The notes under the pieces: generated by a model | The model's input: only the letters and a program-made list of their open reading frames with translations | What the model was told of the DNA's origin: nothing | Database searches by the model: none | Assembly (NCBI GenBank): GCA_020849075.1 | Contig: JADLGZ010000107.1 | Location: forward strand, 1-11,497 | DNA from: Fimbriimonadaceae bacterium | GTDB taxonomy: Bacteria > Armatimonadota > Fimbriimonadia > Fimbriimonadales > Fimbriimonadaceae | Reading direction: 5' to 3' | DNA: 11,497 nt | Made by a program: the position numbers and the translations under genes | Part shown: piece after piece, positions 1-5,454 of the stretch | Position numbering within the stretch: position 1 is the stretch's first letter | Layout: the number at the start of each line of letters is the position of its first letter

Positions 1-185
1 AGGAGATGGGCTTGAGTTACCCGACGGTTCGAAATCGATTGGATCAACTTCTGGTTGCCCTGGATTTGCCATCGGCACCGGAACCCAAGGAAGACTTGGA
101 AGGCAAGCGTCGAATCCTCGACCAACTCGAGAGCGGCGAGATTTCTGTTGATGAAGCAAAAGTGAGAATCCGAGAAACACGATGA
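1..185 (+). CDS. DUF2089-family protein, C-terminal part (5' end outside window)
   Basis: The reading frame is open from the left edge to the TGA at 183-185 and encodes about 60 residues. It begins with the phrase EMGLSYPTVRNRLDQLL, a helix-turn-helix-like segment typical of DUF2089 proteins, which usually carry an N-terminal zinc ribbon that would lie outside the window. The last 25 residues (KRRILDQLESGEISVDEAK and following) form a short helical hairpin resembling the SHOCT-like segment found at the start of the next protein. The stop overlaps the next start as ATGA, so translation is probably coupled. A DNA-binding or regulatory role is inferred from the family; the sequence shown here does not prove it. 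Confidence 0.75.
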   Translation, partial: EMGLSYPTVRNRLDQLLVALDLPSAPEPKEDLEGKRRILDQLESGEISVDEAKVRIRETR

Positions 186-1363
186 GAGAAGATATTGCGC
201 GAATCATGCGCCTCGTAAAGGAGGGTAAGTTGAGCCCCGATGATGCTGCGGAGCTGCTGGATGCCATGCAATCGCCGCATGAAGAGCGGATTGAAGAATC
301 CGTGGGGGCTGGAAGCGGCCCGCCCCCTCCTCCGCCTCCTGGAGTAGCCAACTTCGGCGGATTCTTTGATGCCATTGAGAAGATTGGCAAAGATGTAACG
401 CAGGGAATCAATTGGAATGAGGTCGGTGACCAGTTGCGGAAAGGCGTACATCAAGGGGCCGAGGCAGTAAAGAAGGCGGCTCAGGACTTGAAGGCAGGGA
501 AGTTTAGCTTCTTTGAATCTGAATCGAGGAGACTGGAGCAGCCGCTCACCGTTCCCGCCAGTAAGACCTTGAGAGTAGAGACCAGTAGCGGCGACATCAA
601 GGTGGTTTGCGGTCAGTCGGAAGCGGGCACCGTTATCGCAACGGCCTACTTCCGTGGTGACAATCGTGAGGCTCTTAGGCAGAAGGCGGAGGAGTTTAGT
701 CTTGTTGTTGAAGAAAGCGATCACTTTGTGTTGATTCGGCAGCCTGATCAAGCCGGTTTGTCCGTTGATTTTGAGGTTCACCTACCCGAATCGGTCGCGG
801 TGGAAGTCCGATCAGCAAGCGGCGATACCGAAATCAATGGTGCGAAGGGAGCCAATAAAATCAAATCCACGAGTGGGGATATCCGAGCCTCGAATCTTGA
901 GGGCTCACTAGAAGTAGAGGCCGCCAGCGGGGATATCACGATCACTGACGCTAAGCTCTCGCTCTTGAGTATCGAGAACAAGAGTGGTGATGTGAAGTTG
1001 CAAAACGTCCACGCAGCGGTTACTGTGCAAACGGCAAGTGGTGACGTGAAGTTGGAGCGTTGCGGAGGCCCTAGCCTGTCGATTGATGGGGTGAGCGGGG
1101 ATATTCAAGTGAACTTGGACGAACCCGTCTCGGGCGCCGCCAATCTTCGAACCGTAAACGGTCTGATTTCCCTTGAGGTGCCGGGCAACAGTGATTTTCG
1201 CCTACAAGTATCGGCCTTGCGCGGAGAGGTTGTTTGTAATCTGCCCTTGGAAGACGAGGTCCGCGAAGATCGTCGGGTCACCGGGCGCATGGGGTCCGGT
1301 TCTGGCTCGGTGGACGTGAGTACCGTTAATGGCGATATTCATGTTCGTTTGGGTGAAGCCTGA
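182..1363 (+). CDS. DUF4097 beta-repeat protein with SHOCT-like N-terminus (LiaX/YvlB-like)
   Basis: The 393-residue product has three parts. Residues 1-30 form a short helical hairpin (IARIMRLVKEGKLSPDDAAE) like the one at the start of YvlB/LiaX-type proteins. A Pro7 tract follows at residues 47-53, then a charged, probably helical stretch to about residue 120. The rest is a DUF4097 beta-repeat domain in which the turn S-G-D-[I/V/T] recurs seven times (first at residues 136-138, next at 213-215) and two N-G turns close the C-terminus. No signal peptide or membrane segment is visible, so the protein is probably cytoplasmic. In Gram-positive bacteria, relatives take part in cell-envelope stress responses. 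A similar role, controlled by the DUF2089 partner, is an inference. The start overlaps the upstream stop (ATGA). Confidence 0.85.
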   Translation: MREDIARIMRLVKEGKLSPDDAAELLDAMQSPHEERIEESVGAGSGPPPPPPPGVANFGGFFDAIEKIGKDVTQGINWNEVGDQLRKGVHQGAEAVKKAAQDLKAGKFSFFESESRRLEQPLTVPASKTLRVETSSGDIKVVCGQSEAGTVIATAYFRGDNREALRQKAEEFSLVVEESDHFVLIRQPDQAGLSVDFEVHLPESVAVEVRSASGDTEINGAKGANKIKSTSGDIRASNLEGSLEVEAASGDITITDAKLSLLSIENKSGDVKLQNVHAAVTVQTASGDVKLERCGGPSLSIDGVSGDIQVNLDEPVSGAANLRTVNGLISLEVPGNSDFRLQVSALRGEVVCNLPLEDEVREDRRVTGRMGSGSGSVDVSTVNGDIHVRLGEA

Positions 1364-1824
1364 TGGCGTACTGGCTGATGAAGTCGGAGCCCGATACCTA
1401 CGGGATTGATGACCTGATCAAACAGGGCCGAGGGATGTGGGAAGGGTGCCGAAACTATACGGTTCGGAACTTCTTTCGTGATGATTTTCAGATCGGTGAT
1501 TTGGCGTTCTTCCACCATTCAAATTCGAAGCCGTCCGGCGTTATTGGGGTGATGAAATGCGTGAGCGAACCTTACGCGGACCCGACTCAGTTTGATCCAG
1601 AGTCGCACTATTACGATCCCAAAGCGCCGCGAGAAGGCAAACCTCGATGGTTAGTCGTAGATATGGAGTTTGTTCGAAAGTTTGATCGAATCGTGTCGCT
1701 GGCTGAGTTGAGGGAGCATCCAGTCCTCAAGGATATGTGGGTCTGCCGAAAAGGGCAGCGCCTCAGCGTGATGCCGGTTACTGAAAGAGAATGGGAAACG
1801 CTTCTCGACCTTCCCGGGCTTTGA
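1363..1824 (+). CDS. EVE domain-containing protein
   Basis: The 153-residue protein is a stand-alone EVE domain, a PUA-like fold, and its length is normal for the family. Family marks are the start MAYWLMKSEPDTYGIDDL, the segment around WEGCRNYTVRNFFRD, the GDLAFFHHSN strand and the GVIGVMKCVSEPY strand with its downstream D-P pattern. EVE domains bind modified bases in DNA or RNA; in bacteria they occur alone or fused to restriction and other nuclease domains. Here the gene is single, with no restriction partner nearby. Its ATG shares one base with the preceding stop (TGATG), so it is co-translated with the DUF4097 gene; I see no obvious functional link. The ligand cannot be read from the sequence. 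Confidence 0.92.
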   Translation: MAYWLMKSEPDTYGIDDLIKQGRGMWEGCRNYTVRNFFRDDFQIGDLAFFHHSNSKPSGVIGVMKCVSEPYADPTQFDPESHYYDPKAPREGKPRWLVVDMEFVRKFDRIVSLAELREHPVLKDMWVCRKGQRLSVMPVTEREWETLLDLPGL

Positions 1825-1825
1825 C

Positions 1826-1858
1826 AAAAAAAAACTGCCCCGTTTTGAAATCGGGGCA
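1826..1858 (-). terminator. Rho-independent terminator for the minus-strand operon
   Basis: Plus-strand bases 1836-1842 (TGCCCCG) pair with 1852-1858 (CGGGGCA), leaving a 9-base loop. Nine A residues at 1826-1834 become a T9 tract after the hairpin when read on the minus strand. The signal is therefore one-directional: it serves the minus-strand gene ending at 1976. The plus-strand side has no T-tract, so the EVE operon is not clearly terminated here. Confidence 0.85.
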
Positions 1859-1975
1859 ATAGCAAGGAATGTGGCCTCTCTCTTTAAGGGTAGAAGCCAT
1901 TTGTGGCCATCACCCAAAGATTTGGACAGTCAAGTCGTGGGCCAGGGCCGAAGGATTGGTCAGAATCCCGCATTC

Positions 1976-2800
1976 TTATCGTGATGTAATGCGCGCGACC
2001 GTGACTTTGGCCTCACCCCGGAGGGGTGAAACTGTGACCAGAAACCGCTGGCCGAATCGCTCAACCTCGTACTCGGGAGCAAGATCGCCAGACCACATGC
2101 GCTGGGCGACCTCTTCTAAGACGGGTTCAATGGCGGTGACTTCGTCGGAGGGGATTGGGTCAGAGCGGAGCTCATTGAGTCCAATCTTCTTGAGTCCCAG
2201 CGACCTCGCGAACGACCCGCTTTCAGAAGGCACCCAGGCAATTCTCACCTGATTCTGGTTTTCTTGGGATGGAGTTTCGCGCAGGAGCCCTTCAAACTCG
2301 GTTGAAGTCCTCAGAGTCTCGTCTTGAACGTCGAATACGGCCAAGCCGCCCGCGAGACGAGAGACGGCACTCGCCAAGTGGGGCATAAATTGGAGGTGGC
2401 GCCGGTCGGATAGCGGTGTTTCCGAGATATAGCTGAGCTTTGCGATTCCTTGGGCCTTGCCGAGCAGTGAGAGCGAATTAGCATCAAACCGGCAACAGTC
2501 AAATAGTAAATCGGGTCGGAAAGCATGGGCGTTCTTCGCACGCAGAAGTATCGCCAAATGTAGCCGGATATCGGTGAACAAGATGCCCTCGCGCTTTGTG
2601 ATGCAGGGTTGCCCTGGACGGTTATGAGGGTTAGCGGCCAACATGGCATCCATGATTCGATCCATCGTGGGCATCGTGGCCTCCGGCAGGTAAACCCAAT
2701 ACTCCGTGGCGGTCAAGGGGTTCGGTTTCGGTCTACGGCGGCGGATGATGACAAGGGCAACAATGGCAAGAAGGAAACATGCCGGGATGAGCCAGGCCAC
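1976..2800 (-). CDS. Hypothetical membrane-anchored protein (GTG start)
   Basis: I do not recognise this 274-residue product. Residues 2-20 are a hydrophobic helix followed at once by four arginines, which by the positive-inside rule places the remaining 250 residues in the cytoplasm. The soluble part has a mixed alpha/beta look, with the phrase GGLAVFDVQDETLRTSTEFE near the middle and a charged C-terminus ending in a beta-rich segment. The start is GTG at 2800-2798, three bases past the last base of the upstream TAA's first position (TAA, one base, then GTG), so it probably depends on translation of the two-CxxC gene. An AGGAG lies 12 bases upstream. A plausible alternative is a later start that removes the membrane helix, but the tight junction argues against it. 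Confidence 0.75.
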   Translation of the reverse strand: MAWLIPACFLLAIVALVIIRRRRPKPNPLTATEYWVYLPEATMPTMDRIMDAMLAANPHNRPGQPCITKREGILFTDIRLHLAILLRAKNAHAFRPDLLFDCCRFDANSLSLLGKAQGIAKLSYISETPLSDRRHLQFMPHLASAVSRLAGGLAVFDVQDETLRTSTEFEGLLRETPSQENQNQVRIAWVPSESGSFARSLGLKKIGLNELRSDPIPSDEVTAIEPVLEEVAQRMWSGDLAPEYEVERFGQRFLVTVSPLRGEAKVTVARITSR

Positions 2801-2801
2801 G

Positions 2802-3017
2802 TTAGGGGCCGACTCCTGCCATCCAACGTTCTACTAGCTTCATCTCCGTTTCGGTCAGCATGACCGTGCAGACCTCGCATAGTCCGGCTTCGTGCACCGG
2901 TCCTTGGCAACAAAGCAAGCATGATCCCGTTCGACGGGCCCGCAGTACGAGATCGCGCCGAGTCAGTACCCACCCGAGGCTCTCTCGTTTGATCCCTTCT
3001 GAATTGACCCGGTCCAT
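2802..3017 (-). CDS. Small protein with two CxxC motifs (probable zinc ribbon)
   Basis: The product has 71 residues and matches no family I can name. Its clearest feature is a Cys pair C33-x2-C36 and a second pair C47-x2-C50, ten residues apart, which suggests a single zinc-binding knuckle. The N-terminal third is rich in Arg/Lys (RRDLVLRARR), compatible with nucleic-acid or acidic-partner contact. The C-terminus is a short amphipathic helix. The gene starts with ATG at 3017-3015, and no convincing Shine-Dalgarno sequence precedes it. Its stop is followed after one base by the GTG of the membrane-anchored gene, so the two form a two-gene operon. The small size and unknown family lower the certainty, but operon spacing and the cysteine pattern support a real gene. 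Confidence 0.65.
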   Translation of the reverse strand: MDRVNSEGIKRESLGWVLTRRDLVLRARRTGSCLLCCQGPVHEAGLCEVCTVMLTETEMKLVERWMAGVGP

Positions 3018-3026
3018 TCAGCTGTG

Positions 3027-3036
3027 AGTGTACACT
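3027..3036. promoter_or_regulatory. Palindromic -10 element shared by xthA and the divergent small gene
   Basis: AGTGTACACT is a perfect 10-bp palindrome inside the 25-bp gap between the divergent starts. It presents TACACT, a TAnnnT-type -10 box, on both strands. On the plus strand six bases separate it from the xthA ATG; on the minus strand nine bases separate it from the ATG at 3017. No well-spaced -35 is seen; TTGACC at 3004-3009 lies 21 bases upstream of the plus-strand box. Promoter activity is inferred. Confidence 0.5.
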
Positions 3037-3042
3037 TCCAGC

Positions 3043-3819
3043 ATGCGCATCGCGACGTTCAACGCTAATTCCATCCGACTTCGACTTGATACGATTCTGG
3101 ATTGGATGGCCGAGAACCATGCAGATGTGGTTGCTATTCAAGAGACCAAAGTAGATGATGACAATTTTCCTCGGCTTACGATCGAAGAGTACGGTTACCA
3201 CGTCGTCTATCACGGTCAGAAAACGCATTACGGCGTAGCCACAATTAGTCGGATGGCCCCAACGGATGTGACCTTTGGGATGGGCGATCCGGCCTGGCCG
3301 GACGACAAACGAATTGTCGCTGCAACCTACGATGGGATAAGGGTGGTCAACACCTATGTCCCAAACGGAACCAAGGTTGGCTCGGAGAAGTTCGACTATA
3401 AGCTGCGCTGGCTGGAGAGATTTGGAGATCGGCTCGGAAAGGAGATTCAGAGCCATGCGAACACGGTTTGGCTGGGGGATATCAATATTGCGCCAAAGCC
3501 AGAAGACGTCCACGATAGCAAGCGGCTGATGGGAAGCGTCGGCCATCACCCGGAGGAGTTCAAGCGCCTCAATGCGATTGTTGAAGGCCTTGGGCTAACG
3601 GACTGTTTTCGAAAGTTTAATCAGGAAGAAGGGCAGTTTACGTTCTGGGAGATGTTCCGCCCTCAAATTTTTGAACGCAACCTTGGGTGGCGCATAGATC
3701 ACATTTACGCGACCCAGCCATTGGCAAATCTTTGCGTCGCTTGTGAAATTGATCGTGGTCCAAGGGCTGGGGTTCGCCCAAGCGACCATACCGTCGTGTA
3801 CGCCGACTTTAATGCGTAG
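3043..3819 (+). CDS. xthA: Exodeoxyribonuclease III / AP endonuclease
   Basis: This 258-residue enzyme belongs to the endonuclease-exonuclease-phosphatase fold of DNA base-excision repair. It would cut the backbone at abasic sites and degrade 3' ends of duplex DNA in the cytoplasm. Family motifs are in order: MRIATFNANSIR with N7, IQETK with metal-binding E34, TYVPNG with Y105, LGDINIAP with D146 and N148, GWRIDHIYAT with D219, and PSDHTVVYADF with D248-H249. I chose the ATG at 3043 rather than the in-frame GTG at 3028 because exodeoxyribonuclease III proteins begin at the MRI strand and a TACACT box sits six bases before this ATG. The length is close to that of E. coli ExoIII. The 3' end overlaps the convergent tatA by 11 bp, leaving no room for a terminator between them. 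Confidence 0.95.
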   Translation: MRIATFNANSIRLRLDTILDWMAENHADVVAIQETKVDDDNFPRLTIEEYGYHVVYHGQKTHYGVATISRMAPTDVTFGMGDPAWPDDKRIVAATYDGIRVVNTYVPNGTKVGSEKFDYKLRWLERFGDRLGKEIQSHANTVWLGDINIAPKPEDVHDSKRLMGSVGHHPEEFKRLNAIVEGLGLTDCFRKFNQEEGQFTFWEMFRPQIFERNLGWRIDHIYATQPLANLCVACEIDRGPRAGVRPSDHTVVYADFNA

Positions 3820-4042
3820 GGCCGGATGCTTCTTTCTTGGCCTCTTCTTCTGCATCGGCCATCGAGGTGTTCAGGGCTCGTTTGCCCTCCTCCAAACCCT
3901 TCTGTAGCTCGCCCATGCCGCGCCCGACGCCCCGCATGAGTTGGGGGATCTTCGCCCCGCCAAACAGGAGCAGGATGACCAAGAAGACCAGAAACCATTC
4001 TGATCCGCCCGGCAGGCCAAAGAAGGCGATTGTGTTGAGCAT
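3809..4042 (-). CDS. tatA: Twin-arginine translocase subunit TatA/TatE
   Basis: The 77-residue protein has the TatA layout. A short N-terminal segment ends in E15-W16; a single membrane helix spans about residues 16-27; the hallmark F27-G28 is followed by A-K-I-P; then come an amphipathic helix (RGVGRGMGELQKGLEEGKR) and an acidic, lysine-rich tail. TatA subunits polymerise to form the path by which folded proteins carrying a twin-arginine signal cross the inner membrane. No tatB or tatC is nearby, so this is a lone tatA copy, common outside enterobacteria. I chose ATG 4042 over TTG 4045 because a TATAAT box ends six bases before the ATG. The gene sits 28 bases after the stop of the second pilin-like gene and may share its transcript as well as having its own promoter. 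Confidence 0.93.
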   Translation of the reverse strand: MLNTIAFFGLPGGSEWFLVFLVILLLFGGAKIPQLMRGVGRGMGELQKGLEEGKRALNTSMADAEEEAKKEASGPTH

Positions 4043-4048
4043 CAATTC

Positions 4049-4054
4049 ATTATA
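4049..4054 (-). promoter_or_regulatory. Consensus -10 box (TATAAT) for tatA, leaderless type
   Basis: Read on the minus strand, TATAAT is followed by six bases (GAATTG) and then the tatA ATG. Transcription starting at the usual distance would begin at or within a base or two of the start codon. No Shine-Dalgarno sequence and no good -35 are present (the hexamer 17 bases upstream is CCGCTA). Confidence 0.55.
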
Positions 4055-4070
4055 CGCGCCAGAACGCCAA

Positions 4071-4661
4071 TTAGCGGCTCGCGGGTGATCCTTGTCCCGT
4101 ACCCACTAGGTCTTGCATCTTTCCGGAAATCGGCATGACGAGCCAATCTCGAAGCTGGCCGAGGACCTGGGGCTGTGTACGGTCACCCCGCCGCTCGTAC
4201 TTCTTGGTTCCATTTGTGGGGTCGGGCGTCTCGAAGATCAGCACCGTCTTCTGCGGGTTCTTGATGGCTTTTAGCTCGGTGCCCGCTAGGTCAGCGTTGT
4301 ACTGAAAAGCCTGAATGCGTGATCCGTTGTGACAACCCCAGGGCCCATCAATATCAGACCATGGCACACCTTCTTTGCCGCGAAGTGAAACATCCAGCGC
4401 GATGAGTTCCTTACGCCGGCGCAGAAACTCATCTTTCGCATCTTGAGTCCATGTCGTTGCCGAAGGCAAGCGACCGCCATTCCGATTGGCATATTTAATG
4501 AGCGCATCGCGCAATGCGGTACCTTCGACCATGCACGCTGAGACCGGCCTCATCTCCTCGACCCCTTTTTGAAGTTGCTTTACAGAAAAGAAGACCCCGA
4601 GCAAGCACAAGAGAGCGAAGCCAACTCCGATGAAGACGAGTGCCTTGCCAAGGACGCTCAT
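4071..4661 (-). CDS. Membrane-anchored pilin-like (DUF1559-like) protein, paralog B
   Basis: The 196-residue product has a hydrophobic helix at about residues 7-27 followed by a soluble domain that should face outward. It aligns along its length with the product of the preceding gene: C43 followed by an amphipathic helix ending IKYANRNGGRLPSATTW, then DIDGPWGC (C110), IQAFQYNADLAG, and IKNPQKTVLIFE. The last two phrases recall the DUF1559/pilin-like domain, in which an N-x-x-L-x-G strand and an I-x-x-P-x-x-T-V-L-x-F strand are typical. The classical prepilin cleavage site (G-F-T-x-x-E) is absent. The C-terminus is shorter than its paralog's and lacks the KVEVGE end. The start overlaps the upstream stop as ATGA. 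The precise function is unknown. Confidence 0.75.
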   Translation of the reverse strand: MSVLGKALVFIGVGFALLCLLGVFFSVKQLQKGVEEMRPVSACMVEGTALRDALIKYANRNGGRLPSATTWTQDAKDEFLRRRKELIALDVSLRGKEGVPWSDIDGPWGCHNGSRIQAFQYNADLAGTELKAIKNPQKTVLIFETPDPTNGTKKYERRGDRTQPQVLGQLRDWLVMPISGKMQDLVGTGQGSPASR

Positions 4662-5296
4662 TCGCCGACTTCAACCTTGACTCGCCGCTTTCGTCCGGTT
4701 CCCTGCATGTGGAACTCACCTTCCACATTAATCTTCAAGAATTCACGCTTTTCGCCCATGATCGCCATGTCGGCGTTCGGCTTTTTGGCAATGTACTTAC
4801 CCATTAGGTTACGCCCAGACGCGGTGTCCTCCCAAAGCAAGATTTTAGAACTGGGATCCTTGATGTCACTGATCTTCTTGTCCCCGAGTTCCTCGTTGAA
4901 AACAAAAGCTTGGATCTTGCCTCCGTCTAACCGGCAGCCCCACACTCCGTCCGGGTCGCTGAGTTTGACATCAATGCCCATGCCGCGGGCTTCTTCGATG
5001 TCGCTCTCCTCAAGCTTGTCGCGCTCCGTTTTGAAATACTGCTTCACGGAGTCTTGCCAAGTCCGGGCGGGGGGGAGCTTGCCATTGTGGGCTTCGGCAT
5101 ACTTCTTGATCGCAGCTCGGGCGGCCTGCAGATCCACGCTACAGGCCACCATGTTGACGGCTTTCCCGGCAACGCCTTGGAAGAAGCGGAAGCCGAAGAA
5201 GCCCCCTAAGGCACAAAGCAGGATACAGAAACCTGCCAGCCCAAGAATGATCCACAGCAAGGTGTTCTTTCCCTTGACTGGTTCTGCGTAGCCCAT
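4658..5296 (-). CDS. Membrane-anchored pilin-like (DUF1559-like) protein, paralog A
   Basis: The 212-residue product begins with a short lysine-containing tail, a membrane helix at about residues 13-36 with small GFFGF repeats, and an outward-facing domain. Key matches to the downstream paralog are C52 with the helix IKKYAEAHNGKLPPARTW, DPDGVWGC (C121), IQAFVFNEELGD, and IKDPSSKILLWED. Both proteins keep one Cys just before the first helix and one in the W-G-C motif, 69 and 67 residues apart, so a disulfide is possible outside the membrane. The C-terminal 40 residues form a basic beta-rich tail. The strand pattern resembles pilin-like DUF1559 proteins, but no prepilin peptidase site is seen. 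A TAAACT box lies nine bases before the ATG. The function is not known. Confidence 0.77.
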   Translation of the reverse strand: MGYAEPVKGKNTLLWIILGLAGFCILLCALGGFFGFRFFQGVAGKAVNMVACSVDLQAARAAIKKYAEAHNGKLPPARTWQDSVKQYFKTERDKLEESDIEEARGMGIDVKLSDPDGVWGCRLDGGKIQAFVFNEELGDKKISDIKDPSSKILLWEDTASGRNLMGKYIAKKPNADMAIMGEKREFLKINVEGEFHMQGTGRKRRVKVEVGE

Positions 5297-5344
5297 GTTA
5301 CTGATAGTTTACGCAAATGGGAGATGGGCCGGTAGGTACTAGTA

Positions 5345-5375
5345 AGAATACTGGTATGAGTGAATAAAGTGTCAG
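5345..5375 (-). promoter_or_regulatory. Weak candidate promoter toward the pilin-like operon
   Basis: On the minus strand CTGACA (5375-5370) and TATTCT (5350-5345) are 19 bases apart, which is longer than ideal. A competing candidate is TAAACT at 5311-5306, nine bases before the ATG. The sequence does not decide between them. Confidence 0.25.
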
Positions 5376-5381
5376 TTGGTC

Positions 5382-5410
5382 TTGGCTATAGATCGAGAAT
5401 GCAATAAGAT
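5382..5410 (+). promoter_or_regulatory. Candidate sigma70-type promoter of the secreted dockerin protein gene
   Basis: TTGGCT (5382-5387) and TAAGAT (5405-5410) are separated by exactly 17 bases. Transcription would begin near 5417, giving a leader of roughly 38 bases that contains the ribosome binding site. This differs from several other starts in the window, which carry the -10 box directly before the ATG. Confidence 0.5.
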
Positions 5411-5443
5411 AACGCGATGCCCGGCGAGATTTTCGCGAAGGGC

Positions 5444-5448
5444 GGTGA
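5444..5448 (+). promoter_or_regulatory. Ribosome binding site of the secreted dockerin protein
   Basis: GGTGA, within GGCGGTGA, matches the anti-Shine-Dalgarno complement and sits six bases before the ATG at 5455. This fixes the start and is the clearest ribosome binding site in the window. Confidence 0.65.
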
Positions 5449-5454
5449 TTCATC

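Noticed and set aside
44..781. Open frame of 245 codons on the minus strand
   Set aside because: It is antisense to the DUF2089 end and the DUF4097 gene, which carry clear motifs.
818..1130. Repeated short DNA motif around AGCGGGGATATC or AGTGGTGATGTG, suggesting a direct-repeat array
   Set aside because: The units are the S-G-D turns of the DUF4097 domain; spacing is irregular and conservation is at protein level, so it is not a CRISPR or recombination repeat.
1865..1975. Gap between the terminator and the minus-strand hypothetical gene as a possible small RNA
   Set aside because: I see no promoter, strong hairpin or conserved feature; it is most simply the 3' untranslated region of the minus-strand operon.
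2713..3549. Open frame of 278 codons on the minus strand across the divergent promoter and xthA
   Set aside because: It runs antisense to the well-supported xthA and overlaps both minus-strand operon genes; it has no family motif.
4569..5291. Open frame of 240 codons on the plus strand
   Set aside because: It is antisense to the two pilin-like paralogs, whose mutual similarity and ATGA junction show that the minus strand is the coding one; its Ser/Arg/Pro-rich product looks like a shadow.
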